From Bacillota bacterium (GTDB lineage: Bacteria; Bacillota; Clostridia; Christensenellales; Aristaeellaceae): DNA of 38,991 nt. The stretch covers positions 1-38,991 of the forward strand of contig JAEXCG010000143.1 of NCBI GenBank assembly GCA_023402355.1, read 5' to 3'. Numbering within the stretch: the stretch's first letter is position 1; the number at the start of each line of letters is the position of its first letter. Both the position numbers and the translations under genes were made by a program. Below, one piece after another: positions 1 through 8,220 of this stretch. The notes under the pieces are model-generated. The model was not told the origin of the DNA. It saw nothing but the letters and a program-made list of their open reading frames with translations, and searched no databases.

Positions 1-1
1 G

Positions 2-484
2 TCCCCGGCCTTCGGCCGCCGCTGCGCGGTGCTGGGCGGCGGGCTGGTCGGGCTGGAGGCGGCGGACGCGCTGGCGGAGCGCGGCGTGCAGCCGGAAATC
101 TTCGAGCTGGGCGAGGCCGTCGGCGCGGCGCTCAACGCCAACCGGCTGTTCTTTGTAAGGGAGCGGCTGCGCGCGGCGGGCTGCCGGGTGCATACCGGCG
201 CGCGCGTGCTTTCCGTGCGCCTGCCGGACGTGGCGTTCGAGGAAAAGGGGGAGGCGCGCAGCGCGGGCGCGTTTGACGCGGTGATCGTCGCGCTGGGCAG
301 GCGGCGCGAGGACGGCCTCGCCCGCGCCCTCCGCGAAGAATGCCCGGAGCTCTCCGTCGTCTGCCTGGGCGACGCCGCGAAACCCGGCACGGCGATGGAC
401 GCGGTCGCGCAGGCCGCGCTGTTCGCGGCCGGGTGGAACGGGGAAGGCGCGCCGGACGGCGCGCAGGGGAGGGCGGAGGCATGA
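2..484 (+). CDS. NAD(P)/FAD-dependent oxidoreductase, C-terminal part (partial)
   Basis: The reading frame is open from the first bases of the window, so the true start lies to the left; only about 160 residues are seen. Near the start is a Rossmann dinucleotide motif (VLGGGLVGLEAA), and the end has the segment GDAAKPGTAMDAVAQA, which matches the second flavin-contacting segment (GD..xPG...A) of NADH:flavin oxidoreductases and 2-enoate/2,4-dienoyl-CoA reductase-type enzymes. The visible part is therefore the NAD(P)-binding domain and the end of the FAD domain. The flavin TIM barrel that such enzymes carry N-terminally would be outside the window, so the exact substrate class cannot be stated. 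The stop overlaps the ATG of the next gene (ATGA), so the two are translationally coupled. Confidence 0.75.
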   Translation, partial: SPAFGRRCAVLGGGLVGLEAADALAERGVQPEIFELGEAVGAALNANRLFFVRERLRAAGCRVHTGARVLSVRLPDVAFEEKGEARSAGAFDAVIVALGRRREDGLARALREECPELSVVCLGDAAKPGTAMDAVAQAALFAAGWNGEGAPDGAQGRAEA

Positions 485-1299
485 TCGAATGGCCCGAGGC
501 CCTGACGCTCGCGGCGCAGCTCAGGTCGGCCGTGGCGGGGAAGCGCGTCGCCGCCGTGCTGCCGCCGACGCGGCCGCACAGGTTCTGCTTTTTTGCGGGC
601 GACCCGGCGGCCTACGACGCGGCCCTGCGCGGGCGCAGCGTCGTTTCCGCCGAGGGGTTCGGCATCTTCGTGGAGCTGCTGTTTTCGGGGGGATTTCGCC
701 TTTGCCTCAACGACGGGGTGAACGTGCGCCTCGTGCCCCGTGCGCGCGCGCCCCGGGACTACCAGATGCTCCTTTGCTTTGAGGACGGCGACGCGCTCGC
801 CTTCACGGTCGCGATGTACGGCGGCATCCTCCTGCACGGGGGCGAGATAGACAACCCCTACTACGAGAAGAGCCGCCGCGCGGTGTCTCCCCTCCAGCCG
901 GAGTTCGCGGCGCATTTTTACGCCGCGCTCGCGGCGAGCCGCCCTTCGCTCAGCGCCAAGGCGTTTCTGGCGACGGAGCAGCGCTTTCCGGGCATCGGCA
1001 ACGGGGCGCTGCAGGACATCCTGTTTGCGGCGCGCGTCCACCCCAAGCGGAAGATCGCGAGCCTCGCGCAGGAGGAACGCGCTCGATTGCTCGCCTGCAC
1101 GGTCTCGGTGCTGGGGGAGATGGCGCGCCTTGGCGGGCGCGACACGGAGAAGGACCTCTTCGGCAACCCCGGCGGCTATCGAACGCGCATGAGCAAGCGC
1201 GCGCTCGCGGGCGGCTGCCCGGCCTGCGGCGGCCCGATCGTAAGGGAGGCCTACCTCGGCGGCGCGGTCTACTACTGCCCGCGCTGTCAGACGCTGTGA
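481..1299 (+). CDS. Fpg/Nei-family DNA glycosylase-like protein lacking catalytic residues
   Basis: A 272-residue protein with the layout of the Fpg/Nei family: N-terminal beta-sandwich, helix-two-turn-helix region (FPGIGNGALQDILFAARVHP, about residues 176-195) and a C-terminal Cys4 zinc finger (CPACGG ... YYCPRCQ). The start is fixed by the ATGA overlap with the upstream gene. The catalytic N-terminal Pro of the family is absent: the protein begins M-I-E instead of M-P-E. The beta-lyase Lys (in RRGK of the paralogue at 32638) is replaced (GFGIF, Ile62), and the zinc-finger Arg (GGRSSTYCP) is also missing (LGGAVYYCP). I recall similar MIE-starting proteins annotated as endonuclease VIII in gut Clostridia. 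It probably still binds DNA, but glycosylase/lyase activity by the standard mechanism is unlikely. Confidence 0.8.
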   Translation: MIEWPEALTLAAQLRSAVAGKRVAAVLPPTRPHRFCFFAGDPAAYDAALRGRSVVSAEGFGIFVELLFSGGFRLCLNDGVNVRLVPRARAPRDYQMLLCFEDGDALAFTVAMYGGILLHGGEIDNPYYEKSRRAVSPLQPEFAAHFYAALAASRPSLSAKAFLATEQRFPGIGNGALQDILFAARVHPKRKIASLAQEERARLLACTVSVLGEMARLGGRDTEKDLFGNPGGYRTRMSKRALAGGCPACGGPIVREAYLGGAVYYCPRCQTL

Positions 1300-1413
1300 G
1301 GCCGAAAGCATTCCCTGCCGTATTGCCCATGCCGGCGAGGAGGATTGGGCTTTGCCGGCCGTGGGGTATTGAACCGCCCCGCGCTTCGCATAAATAGCCG
1401 AAAGCTGCATAAG

Positions 1414-1460
1414 AAGCGGCGAAATTGTGTCGGATATGGCGCAATTCCGCCGCTTTTTTT
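1414..1460 (+). terminator. Rho-independent terminator
   Basis: Two 18-base arms (1414-1431 and 1438-1455) pair with three mismatches or wobbles around the loop GGATAT, followed by a run of seven T (1454-1460). It lies about 115 bases after the Fpg-like gene and before the first sugar operon, so it separates the two units. Confidence 0.8.
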
Positions 1461-1525
1461 AGGCAGAAGTCGGAATTTGAATAATCGATGTCTGAATATT
1501 TACAGAAATGCGTCCGCGCATGCGC

Positions 1526-1531
1526 TACAAT
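1526..1531 (+). promoter_or_regulatory. Possible -10 box of carbohydrate operon 1
   Basis: TACAAT lies 49 bases before the ATG of the first solute-binding protein gene and after the upstream terminator. No good -35 box stands at the usual distance (TTTACA at 1499-1504 is 21 bases away), so this assignment is weak. It could depend on an activator such as the AraC-type regulator encoded at 12491. Confidence 0.35.
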
Positions 1532-1580
1532 ACAGACAGACCTGATGCTCAAAATCTTACTTGGAAAGGGTGTTTGCCAA

Positions 1581-3083
1581 ATGAAAAAGTTGCTTGCGCG
1601 CCTGCTCGTGCTGGCGATGGCGGTCTCCATGATGACGGTGTCCTTCACGGGCGCCGCGCTCGCGGAGGACGACCTGCGCGAACCGGAACTGGTGACGCTG
1701 GAGGTCGTGATGATGGCCTCCGCCGGCAAGGACGGCTCCGGCGAGGTCGTGGATGCGATCAACGCTTATCTGGAAGAGAAGCTCAACATCCACATCAACC
1801 TCACCTTCATCAGCTACGGCAACTACACGCAGCAGACCAACCTGATGCTCTCCGCGGGCGAGGGGATCGACGTGTTCCCCGTCTACATGACCCCGCTGAC
1901 GACGGTCGCCAACAACGGCCAGATCCTCCCGCTCAACGACCTGCTCGCCGAGTACGGCCAGGGCATCGTCGAGCAGATCGGCCAGGAGTTCATCGACTGC
2001 GGCAAGGTGGGCGATGAAATCTTCGGCCTCACCACGGGCCGCGACCTGGCCGCCGCCTACGGCTTTGAAATGCGCAAGGACATCTGCGACAAGTACGGCA
2101 TCGACTACGAGAACATCACCACGCTGGACCAGCTCCACGACGCGCTGGCGATCGTGCACGAGAACGAGCCGACCCTGGTGTGCGTCGTGCCCTCCAACGG
2201 CGAGCTCGTGCGCAACTGGGGCTGGGACCCGCTGGGCGACGCGAGCACCCCGCTGGGCGTGCTGATGGACATGGGGCAAAGCGACACGGTGGTCAACCTC
2301 TTTGAGACGGACTTCTACAAGGATTTCGTCACCACCATGCGTAAGTGGTACAACGAAGGCCTCATCATGGCGGACGCCGTCTCCAACACAGAGAGCGTCG
2401 GCACCATGATGGGCGCGGGCACCGCGTTCGGCGGCTTCATGAACCTCAAGCCCTACTTCAACGTTCAGGAGACCACCAACTACGGCACCGAGATCGTCGT
2501 ATCCGAGATCGTGCCCGCCTACTCCTGCACCTCCAACGTCTCCATGGCGACCTGGGCGATCGCCAGCTCCACCGAGCATCCCGAGGCCTGCATGAAGCTT
2601 CTCAACCTCATGTACACCGACCCGGTGCTCGAAAACCTCATGATCTACGGCATCGAGGGCAAGCACTACGTCGCCAAGGGCGACGCCAGCAACGGCCAGA
2701 AGATCATCGGCTACCCCGAAGGCATCGACGCCACCACCAGCGATTATCGCCCCTCCGGCGGCTGGCTCTGGTGCAACCAGTTCATCGGCCACGTCTGGGA
2801 GGGCAACCCGGCCGACTACTGGGACGTGACCCGCGAGTTCAACAACACCGCCGTCAAGTCGAACGCGTTCGGCTTCACCTGGGATTCCTCCAGCGTGCGC
2901 AATCAGGTGACCGCCTGCACGAACGTCATGCAGAAGTACCATCAGGCGCTCATGTGCGGCGCCGTCGATCCGGAGGAGACGCTCCCGAAGTTCAATCAGG
3001 AGCTCAAGGACGCGGGCATCGACGACATCATCGCCGACAAGCAGGCGCAGTACGACGCCTGGCGCGCCGCGAACGGCAAGTAA
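1581..3083 (+). CDS. Carbohydrate ABC transporter solute-binding protein (DUF3502-type C-terminus)
   Basis: A 500-residue secreted protein that captures an oligosaccharide or similar sugar for the importer encoded next to it. The ATG at 1581 was chosen because it starts a classical signal peptide (MKK, hydrophobic stretch, ALA cut after residue 28) and has GGAAAGGG 10 bases upstream. The rest has the family 1 binding-protein pattern (GEGIDVFPVYMTPL; LPLNDLL), and the last 70 residues (GFTWDSSSVR ... LPKFNQELKDAGID) match the DUF3502 domain seen in LplA/YtcQ-like proteins. There is no lipobox Cys, so lipid anchoring is not apparent. It is the first gene of an operon with two permeases, an isomerase and a dehydrogenase. 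The actual ligand cannot be read from sequence. Confidence 0.9.
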   Translation: MKKLLARLLVLAMAVSMMTVSFTGAALAEDDLREPELVTLEVVMMASAGKDGSGEVVDAINAYLEEKLNIHINLTFISYGNYTQQTNLMLSAGEGIDVFPVYMTPLTTVANNGQILPLNDLLAEYGQGIVEQIGQEFIDCGKVGDEIFGLTTGRDLAAAYGFEMRKDICDKYGIDYENITTLDQLHDALAIVHENEPTLVCVVPSNGELVRNWGWDPLGDASTPLGVLMDMGQSDTVVNLFETDFYKDFVTTMRKWYNEGLIMADAVSNTESVGTMMGAGTAFGGFMNLKPYFNVQETTNYGTEIVVSEIVPAYSCTSNVSMATWAIASSTEHPEACMKLLNLMYTDPVLENLMIYGIEGKHYVAKGDASNGQKIIGYPEGIDATTSDYRPSGGWLWCNQFIGHVWEGNPADYWDVTREFNNTAVKSNAFGFTWDSSSVRNQVTACTNVMQKYHQALMCGAVDPEETLPKFNQELKDAGIDDIIADKQAQYDAWRAANGK

Positions 3084-3109
3084 GGCGGCCCTTCCCAACA
3101 GGGCGGCGC

Positions 3110-3139
3110 GGGGGTTCCGGGGATCGTCCCCGGGCCCCC
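3110..3139 (+). promoter_or_regulatory. Intercistronic stem-loop after the binding-protein gene
   Basis: GGGGG-TT-CCGGGGA, loop TCG, TCCCCGG-G-CCCCC forms a 12-bp stem with a small internal bulge. No T-run follows, so it is not a full terminator. Such hairpins after solute-binding protein genes commonly protect the upstream mRNA or partly stop polymerase, keeping the binding protein in excess over the permeases. Confidence 0.6.
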
Positions 3140-3195
3140 TTCTGCCGCCGCCCCGGCCCCGTTCGGGTAGGAAGTAAGAGAAAGGATGAACGCAT

Positions 3196-4143
3196 ATGAC
3201 CGCAACCGCACCGTCTGCCCGGAAAAAGAGCTCCGTTGGCACCCGGATCAAGCGCTGCATTCCGATGTACCTGATGGCCTTGCCGGGGCTCGTGTACCTC
3301 ATCATCAACAACTACGTCCCCATGAGCGGCATCATCATCGCCTTCAAGAACGTCAACTGGCGCAAGGGCATTCTGGCGAGCCCCTGGGCGGGCTTTTCCA
3401 ACTTTGAATACCTGTTTAAGACCCGGGACGCCTGGACGATCACGCGCAACACCATCGGCTACAACCTGGTGTTCATCGTGCTGGGCACCGTGATGGCCAT
3501 CGCCATCGCGATTTTGCTGAACGAGATTCGCTCCAAAAAGCTCAAGCAGGTCTATCAGACGGTCTTCCTGCTGCCGTACCTCATCTCCATCGTCGTGGTG
3601 AGCTACCTCGTGTTTGCGATGCTCTCCATCGACTCCGGCTTCATCAACAAGAGCATCCTGCCGGCGCTGGGCAAGGACGCCATCGCCTGGTACACCGAGC
3701 CCAAGTACTGGCCTTTCATATTGGTCATCGTCTACCTGTGGAAGACGTTCGGCTACAACTGCATCATCTACTACGCGACGCTGGTGGGCGTGGATCACAG
3801 CTATTACGAGGCCGCGGCCATCGACGGCGCGACGCGCTGGCAGCAGGTGCGCCACGTGACGCTGCCCGCGCTGACGCCCACGATCATCACCCTCACGCTG
3901 CTGTCCGTCGGCAAGATCTTCTACTCGGACTTCGGCCTCTTCTATCAGGTGCCGATGAACTCCGGCCCCCTGCTCGACGTGACGAACACCATCGACACCT
4001 ACGTCTACCGCGGGCTCATCCAGCTCAACGACCTGGGCATGTCGTCCGCCGCGGGCGTGTACCAGAGCCTCGTCGGCTTCATTCTGGTGCTCGCGGCCAA
4101 CAAGGTCGTCAGCCGCGTGGACAGGGACAACGCGCTGTTCTGA
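3196..4143 (+). CDS. CUT1 carbohydrate ABC transporter permease, LplB/YteP-like
   Basis: A 315-residue integral membrane protein with about six transmembrane helices, the first at about residues 23-45 (MYLMALPGLVYLIINNYVPM). The N-terminal signature (PGLVYLIINNYVPMSGIIIAFK) is typical of LplB-type permeases. The cytoplasmic EAA loop that docks the ATPase is clear at about residue 205 (EAAAIDGATRWQQVRHVTLP). It pairs with the permease 18 bases downstream to form the channel for the binding protein encoded upstream. The start follows GGAAGTAAGAGAAAGGATGAACGCAT, so the ribosome site is modest. No ATPase gene is in the operon. Confidence 0.92.
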   Translation: MTATAPSARKKSSVGTRIKRCIPMYLMALPGLVYLIINNYVPMSGIIIAFKNVNWRKGILASPWAGFSNFEYLFKTRDAWTITRNTIGYNLVFIVLGTVMAIAIAILLNEIRSKKLKQVYQTVFLLPYLISIVVVSYLVFAMLSIDSGFINKSILPALGKDAIAWYTEPKYWPFILVIVYLWKTFGYNCIIYYATLVGVDHSYYEAAAIDGATRWQQVRHVTLPALTPTIITLTLLSVGKIFYSDFGLFYQVPMNSGPLLDVTNTIDTYVYRGLIQLNDLGMSSAAGVYQSLVGFILVLAANKVVSRVDRDNALF

Positions 4144-4161
4144 TGGGAGGAGGAAATACGC

Positions 4162-5049
4162 ATGGTTGAAAGAAAAAGCAGTTTTCAAATCGTCGCCAAC
4201 GTCTTCATGGTGCTGCTGGCGCTGTGCTGCATCTTCCCGTTCGCGCTGCTGGTCATGTCCTCGCTGACGGAGGAGAAGACGCTGATCCAGAACGGTTACT
4301 CGCTCTTCCCGGCCAAGTTCGGCCTGGACAGCTACGTCTACATGTTTAAAAGCGGCTCCAGCATCGCCCGGGCCTACGGCGTCACGGTGCTCGTCACCGT
4401 CACCGGCACGGTCTGCGGCATGCTGATGACGATGCTGCTGGCCTACCCGCTCTCGCGCAAGGAGTTCTTCGGCAGAAACGTCCTCGCGTTCATCGTCTTC
4501 TTCACGATGCTCTTCAACGGCGGCCTGGTGCCGACCTACATCATGTACACGCGCTACTTCCACCTGCGCAACACCCTGTGGGCGCTGATCGTGCCCTCGC
4601 TGCTGGTGAACGCGTTCTACGTCATCATGATGCGCACCTACTTCAACACCAACATCCCGGACGCGGTGGTCGAGGCGGCGCGCATCGACGGCGCGGGCGA
4701 GTGGCGCACGATGTTCCAGATCGTGCTGCCCATGAGCGTGCCGATGATCGCCACCCTCGCCCTGCTGATCGGGCTTAGCTACTGGAACGACTGGAAGAAC
4801 GGCCTGTACTACCTCACCAAGAGCGAGCTGTTCTCCATTCAAAACATCCTCAACCGCATGCTGCAGGACGTGCAGTTCTTAAAGAGCGGCGCGGGCGGGT
4901 CCAACGCCAGCGAGATCGCGGCGACGCTGCCCAGCACGGGCATCAAGATGGCCATCGCGGTCGTCGGCGCGCTGCCGGTGATGATCATCTACCCCTTCTT
5001 CCAAAAATTCTTCGTCAAGGGCATCACGATCGGCGCCGTCAAGGGCTGA
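4162..5049 (+). CDS. CUT1 carbohydrate ABC transporter permease, YtcP/AraQ-like
   Basis: A 295-residue second permease of the same importer. It starts with a short cytoplasmic N-terminus, then a transmembrane helix (about residues 12-32, MVLLALCCIFPFALLVM), and carries the EAA loop at about residue 170 (EAARIDGAGEWRTMFQIVLP). The end KGITIGAVKG is the conserved C-terminus of this subgroup (KGxMxGAxKG). A strong GGGAGGAGGAA site stands in the 18-base gap after the first permease, consistent with co-translation. It needs a MsmX/MalK-type ATPase supplied in trans. Confidence 0.92.
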   Translation: MVERKSSFQIVANVFMVLLALCCIFPFALLVMSSLTEEKTLIQNGYSLFPAKFGLDSYVYMFKSGSSIARAYGVTVLVTVTGTVCGMLMTMLLAYPLSRKEFFGRNVLAFIVFFTMLFNGGLVPTYIMYTRYFHLRNTLWALIVPSLLVNAFYVIMMRTYFNTNIPDAVVEAARIDGAGEWRTMFQIVLPMSVPMIATLALLIGLSYWNDWKNGLYYLTKSELFSIQNILNRMLQDVQFLKSGAGGSNASEIAATLPSTGIKMAIAVVGALPVMIIYPFFQKFFVKGITIGAVKG

Positions 5050-5079
5050 TCGCCCCGCCATAAGGAAAGGATGAGTTTC

Positions 5080-5955
5080 ATGAAGGTCGGCATTCAGCTC
5101 TACTCCGTCAAGGACATGATCGCCCAGGATCCCGTCGCGGCGTTTAAGAAGGTCGCGCAGATCGGCTACAAGTGCTGGGAGGTCTGCCAGCTCTACGGCC
5201 GCACGGACATCGCCTACAACTACGGCCTGCAAATGCCCCCGCAGGAGGCCAAGGCGTTCGTCGCCTCCCTGGGCGTCACGGTCGTCGGCAGCCACCTCAC
5301 CTACGAGCAGACGAAGGACGAGCGCTACCTCGAGGATTACCTCTCCTATATGGAAGAGATCGGCTGCGAGGCGGCGGGCCTGGGCTCCAGCTACTTCCCC
5401 TACATGGACATGGAGGCCTTAAAAGCCCAGTGCGCGCACTTCAACCATCTCGGCGAGCGCTGCCGCGCGCACGGCATGAAGTTCTACTACCACAACCACT
5501 TCCACGAGTTCCAGAAGTTCGGGGACCGCACGGTCTATCAGCTCCTGATGGAGCACACCGACCCGGACCTCGTGTGGTTCGAGCTGGACACCTACTGGGC
5601 GATGCGCGCGGGCATGGACCCCAAGGCGGTGCTGCGGGAGAACGCGGGCCGCATCCTCTTCATCCACCAGAAGGACTTCCCCAAGGACTTCCGCTCGCCC
5701 GCGAACCTGTACACCTACGCAGTCGACCCGCACGCGAACCTCGACCGCAGCGCCCTGCGCGGCGTGAGCGAGCCGGACGGCTTCGCGGAGGTCGGCACGG
5801 GCTGCATGGACATTCAGGGCATTCTGGACGCGGCGAACGAGGCGGGCGTGGCGTGCGTCATCCTGGAGCAGGACCGCACCGCGCTTACCGAGGAGGAGAG
5901 CATCACCATCAGCATGAACGCCTTTAAGAAGTACAAGGGCCTCGAGTGGGCGTAA
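5080..5955 (+). CDS. Sugar phosphate isomerase/epimerase (xylose isomerase-like TIM barrel)
   Basis: A 291-residue TIM-barrel protein of the AP endonuclease 2/xylose isomerase-like superfamily (IolE, YcjR relatives). Likely metal ligands are in FELDTYWAMRAG, FIHQKDFPKDF and ILEQD, with the His-rich strand YYHNHFHEF. These enzymes isomerise or epimerise sugars or inositol derivatives. An ATG also occurs at 5071, but the ribosome site AAGGAAAGG (5062-5070) abuts it directly and is 9 bases before the ATG at 5080, so I chose 5080. It follows the permease by 30 bases and precedes a Gfo/Idh/MocA dehydrogenase, a common pair in which a sugar is oxidised to a keto form and then epimerised. Confidence 0.85.
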   Translation: MKVGIQLYSVKDMIAQDPVAAFKKVAQIGYKCWEVCQLYGRTDIAYNYGLQMPPQEAKAFVASLGVTVVGSHLTYEQTKDERYLEDYLSYMEEIGCEAAGLGSSYFPYMDMEALKAQCAHFNHLGERCRAHGMKFYYHNHFHEFQKFGDRTVYQLLMEHTDPDLVWFELDTYWAMRAGMDPKAVLRENAGRILFIHQKDFPKDFRSPANLYTYAVDPHANLDRSALRGVSEPDGFAEVGTGCMDIQGILDAANEAGVACVILEQDRTALTEEESITISMNAFKKYKGLEWA

Positions 5956-5971
5956 GCGGAGGGAGAAACAA

Positions 5972-7060
5972 ATGGAGAAGCTGAAGATCGGCATCATCGG
6001 CTGCGGCGGCATCGCGAACGCCAAGCACCTGCCCTCCCTTTCCAAGCTGCCGGAGCTGTGCGAGATTACCGCCTTTTGCGACCTGATCCCCCAGCGCGCG
6101 CAGGAGGCCGCCGAAAAGTACGGCGCGCCGGGCGCAAAGACGTACGCGGACTACCGCGAGCTGCTCGCGGACGGCGCCATCGACGTGGTGCACGTGCTGA
6201 CCCCGAACGTCGCGCACGCCGGGATCACGATCGACGCCTTTGCGGCGGGCAAGCACGTGATGTGCGAAAAGCCCATGGCCCCGACCGCCGCGGACGCGCA
6301 GCGCATGATCGACGCGGCGCGCCGCGCGGGCAAAAAGTTCACCATCGGCTATCAGAACCGCTTCCGCGAGGACGCGCAGACGCTGTACAGGGCCTGCCGT
6401 CAGGGCGCGCTGGGCCACGTGTACTTCGCCAAGGCGCACGCCACGCGGCGCAAGGCCGTGCCCACCTGGGGCGTGTTCACCAACAAGGAGCTGCAGGGCG
6501 GTGGCTGCCTCATCGACATCGGCACGCACGCGCTGGACCTGACGCTCTGGTGCATGGACAACTACGAGCCCGAATCCGTCAGCGGCAGCGTCTATTACGA
6601 GCTGGGCAAGAACCCGGAGGGCAACAAGTTCGGCGAGTGGGATCCGGAGACGTTCGACGTGGAGGACTCCGCGTTCGGCTACATCAAGATGAAGGACGGC
6701 GCGACGATCTTCCTGGAATCCTCCTGGGCGCTGAACACCACGGACTTTAAGGAGGCGGCCTGCACGCTGTGCGGCACGCAGGGCGGCGCGGAGCTGCTGG
6801 TGGACGGCGCCAGCCGCACGGTGAAGTTCAACACCGCCAAGTACGGCCAGCTCATGGACGAGGAGATCGCGCCCAAGGGCCTCGTCTCCTACTACAGCGG
6901 CGAGTCGAAGGAGCCGGGCTACCTGGAGGCCAGACAGTGGCTGACGAGCATCCTGGAGGACAGGGAGCCGCTGGTCCGCCCGGAGCAGGCGCTCGCCGTC
7001 ACGCGCATTCTAGAGGCGATCTACCGCTCGTTTGAGGAAAAGCGGGAAGTGCGGTTTTAA
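5972..7060 (+). CDS. Gfo/Idh/MocA-family NAD(P)-dependent oxidoreductase
   Basis: A 362-residue cytoplasmic dehydrogenase. The N-terminal Rossmann fold shows IGIIGCGGIANAKHLPSL, the family's catalytic EKP triplet is at residues 99-101 (CEKPMAP), and the C-terminal domain has the GGGCLIDIGTHALDL motif with the catalytic Asp and His. Members oxidise or reduce hydroxyl groups of free sugars, inositols or sugar acids. GGAGGGAGAAACAA lies just before the ATG, 16 bases after the isomerase stop. It is the last gene of operon 1; a strong terminator follows at 7082. The substrate is unknown, presumably a product of the imported sugar. Confidence 0.88.
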   Translation: MEKLKIGIIGCGGIANAKHLPSLSKLPELCEITAFCDLIPQRAQEAAEKYGAPGAKTYADYRELLADGAIDVVHVLTPNVAHAGITIDAFAAGKHVMCEKPMAPTAADAQRMIDAARRAGKKFTIGYQNRFREDAQTLYRACRQGALGHVYFAKAHATRRKAVPTWGVFTNKELQGGGCLIDIGTHALDLTLWCMDNYEPESVSGSVYYELGKNPEGNKFGEWDPETFDVEDSAFGYIKMKDGATIFLESSWALNTTDFKEAACTLCGTQGGAELLVDGASRTVKFNTAKYGQLMDEEIAPKGLVSYYSGESKEPGYLEARQWLTSILEDREPLVRPEQALAVTRILEAIYRSFEEKREVRF

Positions 7061-7081
7061 TTGCATAGCCATCATAAAACG

Positions 7082-7125
7082 GTCCGCGGGGCAGTCGGTA
7101 AAGCGATTGCCCCGCGGACATTTTT
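7082..7125 (+). terminator. Rho-independent terminator of operon 1
   Basis: The arm GTCCGCGGGGCAGTCG (7082-7097) pairs with CGATTGCCCCGCGGAC (7104-7119) around a six-base loop, with one G-T wobble, and is followed by ATTTTT. It lies 21 bases after the dehydrogenase stop. Confidence 0.92.
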
Positions 7126-7200
7126 GCTTCCGCAAAGGACGGATGGACGCCGGAGGCGCGAATCTGTCAGAATATTGATAGGAATGTCACAAATAGAAGA

Positions 7201-7228
7201 TTGAATTACGGAGGGTTTTTGCTAAAAT
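7201..7228 (+). promoter_or_regulatory. Promoter of carbohydrate operon 2
   Basis: TTGAAT (7201-7206), a 16-base spacer, and TAAAAT (7223-7228) with the extended element TGC directly before it (7220-7222). It stands 45 bases before the first permease ATG and after the operon 1 terminator, so operon 2 is its own transcription unit. Confidence 0.7.
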
Positions 7229-7272
7229 GGTAATGGAAGGACACACAAGTGGCGTGAAATGGAGGGGTTTAT

Positions 7273-8208
7273 ATGAACGGAAGCGGTGTGCGCAGGCCCG
7301 CAAGGGCGCTGCGCGTGGGGAAGGAAATGCGAAAGCATAAGGCGCTGTACTTCATGCTTTTACCGGGCCTGGTCTTCTTTTTGATCTACCGCTACATCCC
7401 CATGTACGGCATCGTCATCGCCTTCAAGAAATTCTCCATCGGCCGCGGCATCTGGGGCAGCAAGTGGGTGGGGCTGGAAAACTTCATGGACTTCTTTACA
7501 TCGCCCGTCTTCGACATGGTGATGATGAACACCATCCTCATCAGCCTCTACAAGCTGATCCTCTGCTTCCCCGCGCCCATCCTGCTCTCGCTCATGCTCA
7601 ACGAGGTGCGCCGCAGGCGCTTTCAAAAGACGGTGCAGACGGTCGTGTGCCTGCCTTACTTCATCTCCTGGGTGGTGCTGGGGTCGATCGCCCTCGTCTT
7701 CTTCGCCCCCAAGACGGGCGTGGTGCCGATGCTGGCGCAGGCGCTCACCGGCGAATCGCTCAACGTCATGATGAACCCGAAGAGCTTCCGGGGCTTTCTG
7801 GTCTTTACGGAAATCTGGAAGGAGACGGGCTGGAGCGCCATCATCTATACCGCGGCGCTTGCCGGCATCAACGAGGAGCTGTACGAGGCGGCCCGCATCG
7901 ACGGGGCGAACAAGGCGCAGGAGCTGCGCTACATCACCCTGCCGGGCATCGTGCCCGTCATCATGACCATGCTGATCCTGCGCATCGGCCACATCCTGAA
8001 CGCGGGCTTCGAGCAGGTGCTGATCCTGCAAAACGACATGGTGTACGAGGTCAGTGAAATCATCGACACCTACGTGTACAAGGTAGCGTTTCAGCAGGGC
8101 AACTACGGCATGTCCACCGCGGCGGGGCTGTTCAAGTCGCTCATCGGCCTAGTGCTGGTGGTCTCAACCAACAAGATCGCCGAGCGGTTCGACCAGGGCG
8201 TCATTTGA
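7273..8208 (+). CDS. CUT1 carbohydrate ABC transporter permease, LplB-like (second system)
   Basis: A 311-residue membrane protein of the same family as the gene at 3196. It shares the N-terminal signature (YFMLLPGLVFFLIYRYIPMYGIVIAFKKF, shown by its LLPG and RYIPMYG cores) and has the EAA loop at about residue 205 (EAARIDGANKAQELRYITLP). GGAGGGG lies 4 bases before the ATG. It opens operon 2, in which the binding protein follows the permeases instead of preceding them as in operon 1. The ATPase is again missing. Confidence 0.92.
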   Translation: MNGSGVRRPARALRVGKEMRKHKALYFMLLPGLVFFLIYRYIPMYGIVIAFKKFSIGRGIWGSKWVGLENFMDFFTSPVFDMVMMNTILISLYKLILCFPAPILLSLMLNEVRRRRFQKTVQTVVCLPYFISWVVLGSIALVFFAPKTGVVPMLAQALTGESLNVMMNPKSFRGFLVFTEIWKETGWSAIIYTAALAGINEELYEAARIDGANKAQELRYITLPGIVPVIMTMLILRIGHILNAGFEQVLILQNDMVYEVSEIIDTYVYKVAFQQGNYGMSTAAGLFKSLIGLVLVVSTNKIAERFDQGVI

Positions 8209-8220
8209 GGAGGGATGAAC

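Noticed and set aside
1557..3311. 584-codon open frame opposite the first binding-protein gene (and similar frames at 3028-4842 and 8164-10386)
   Set aside because: High GC content leaves antisense frames open; composition is His/Asp/Arg/Val-rich without domain patterns, and the + strand genes are clear.
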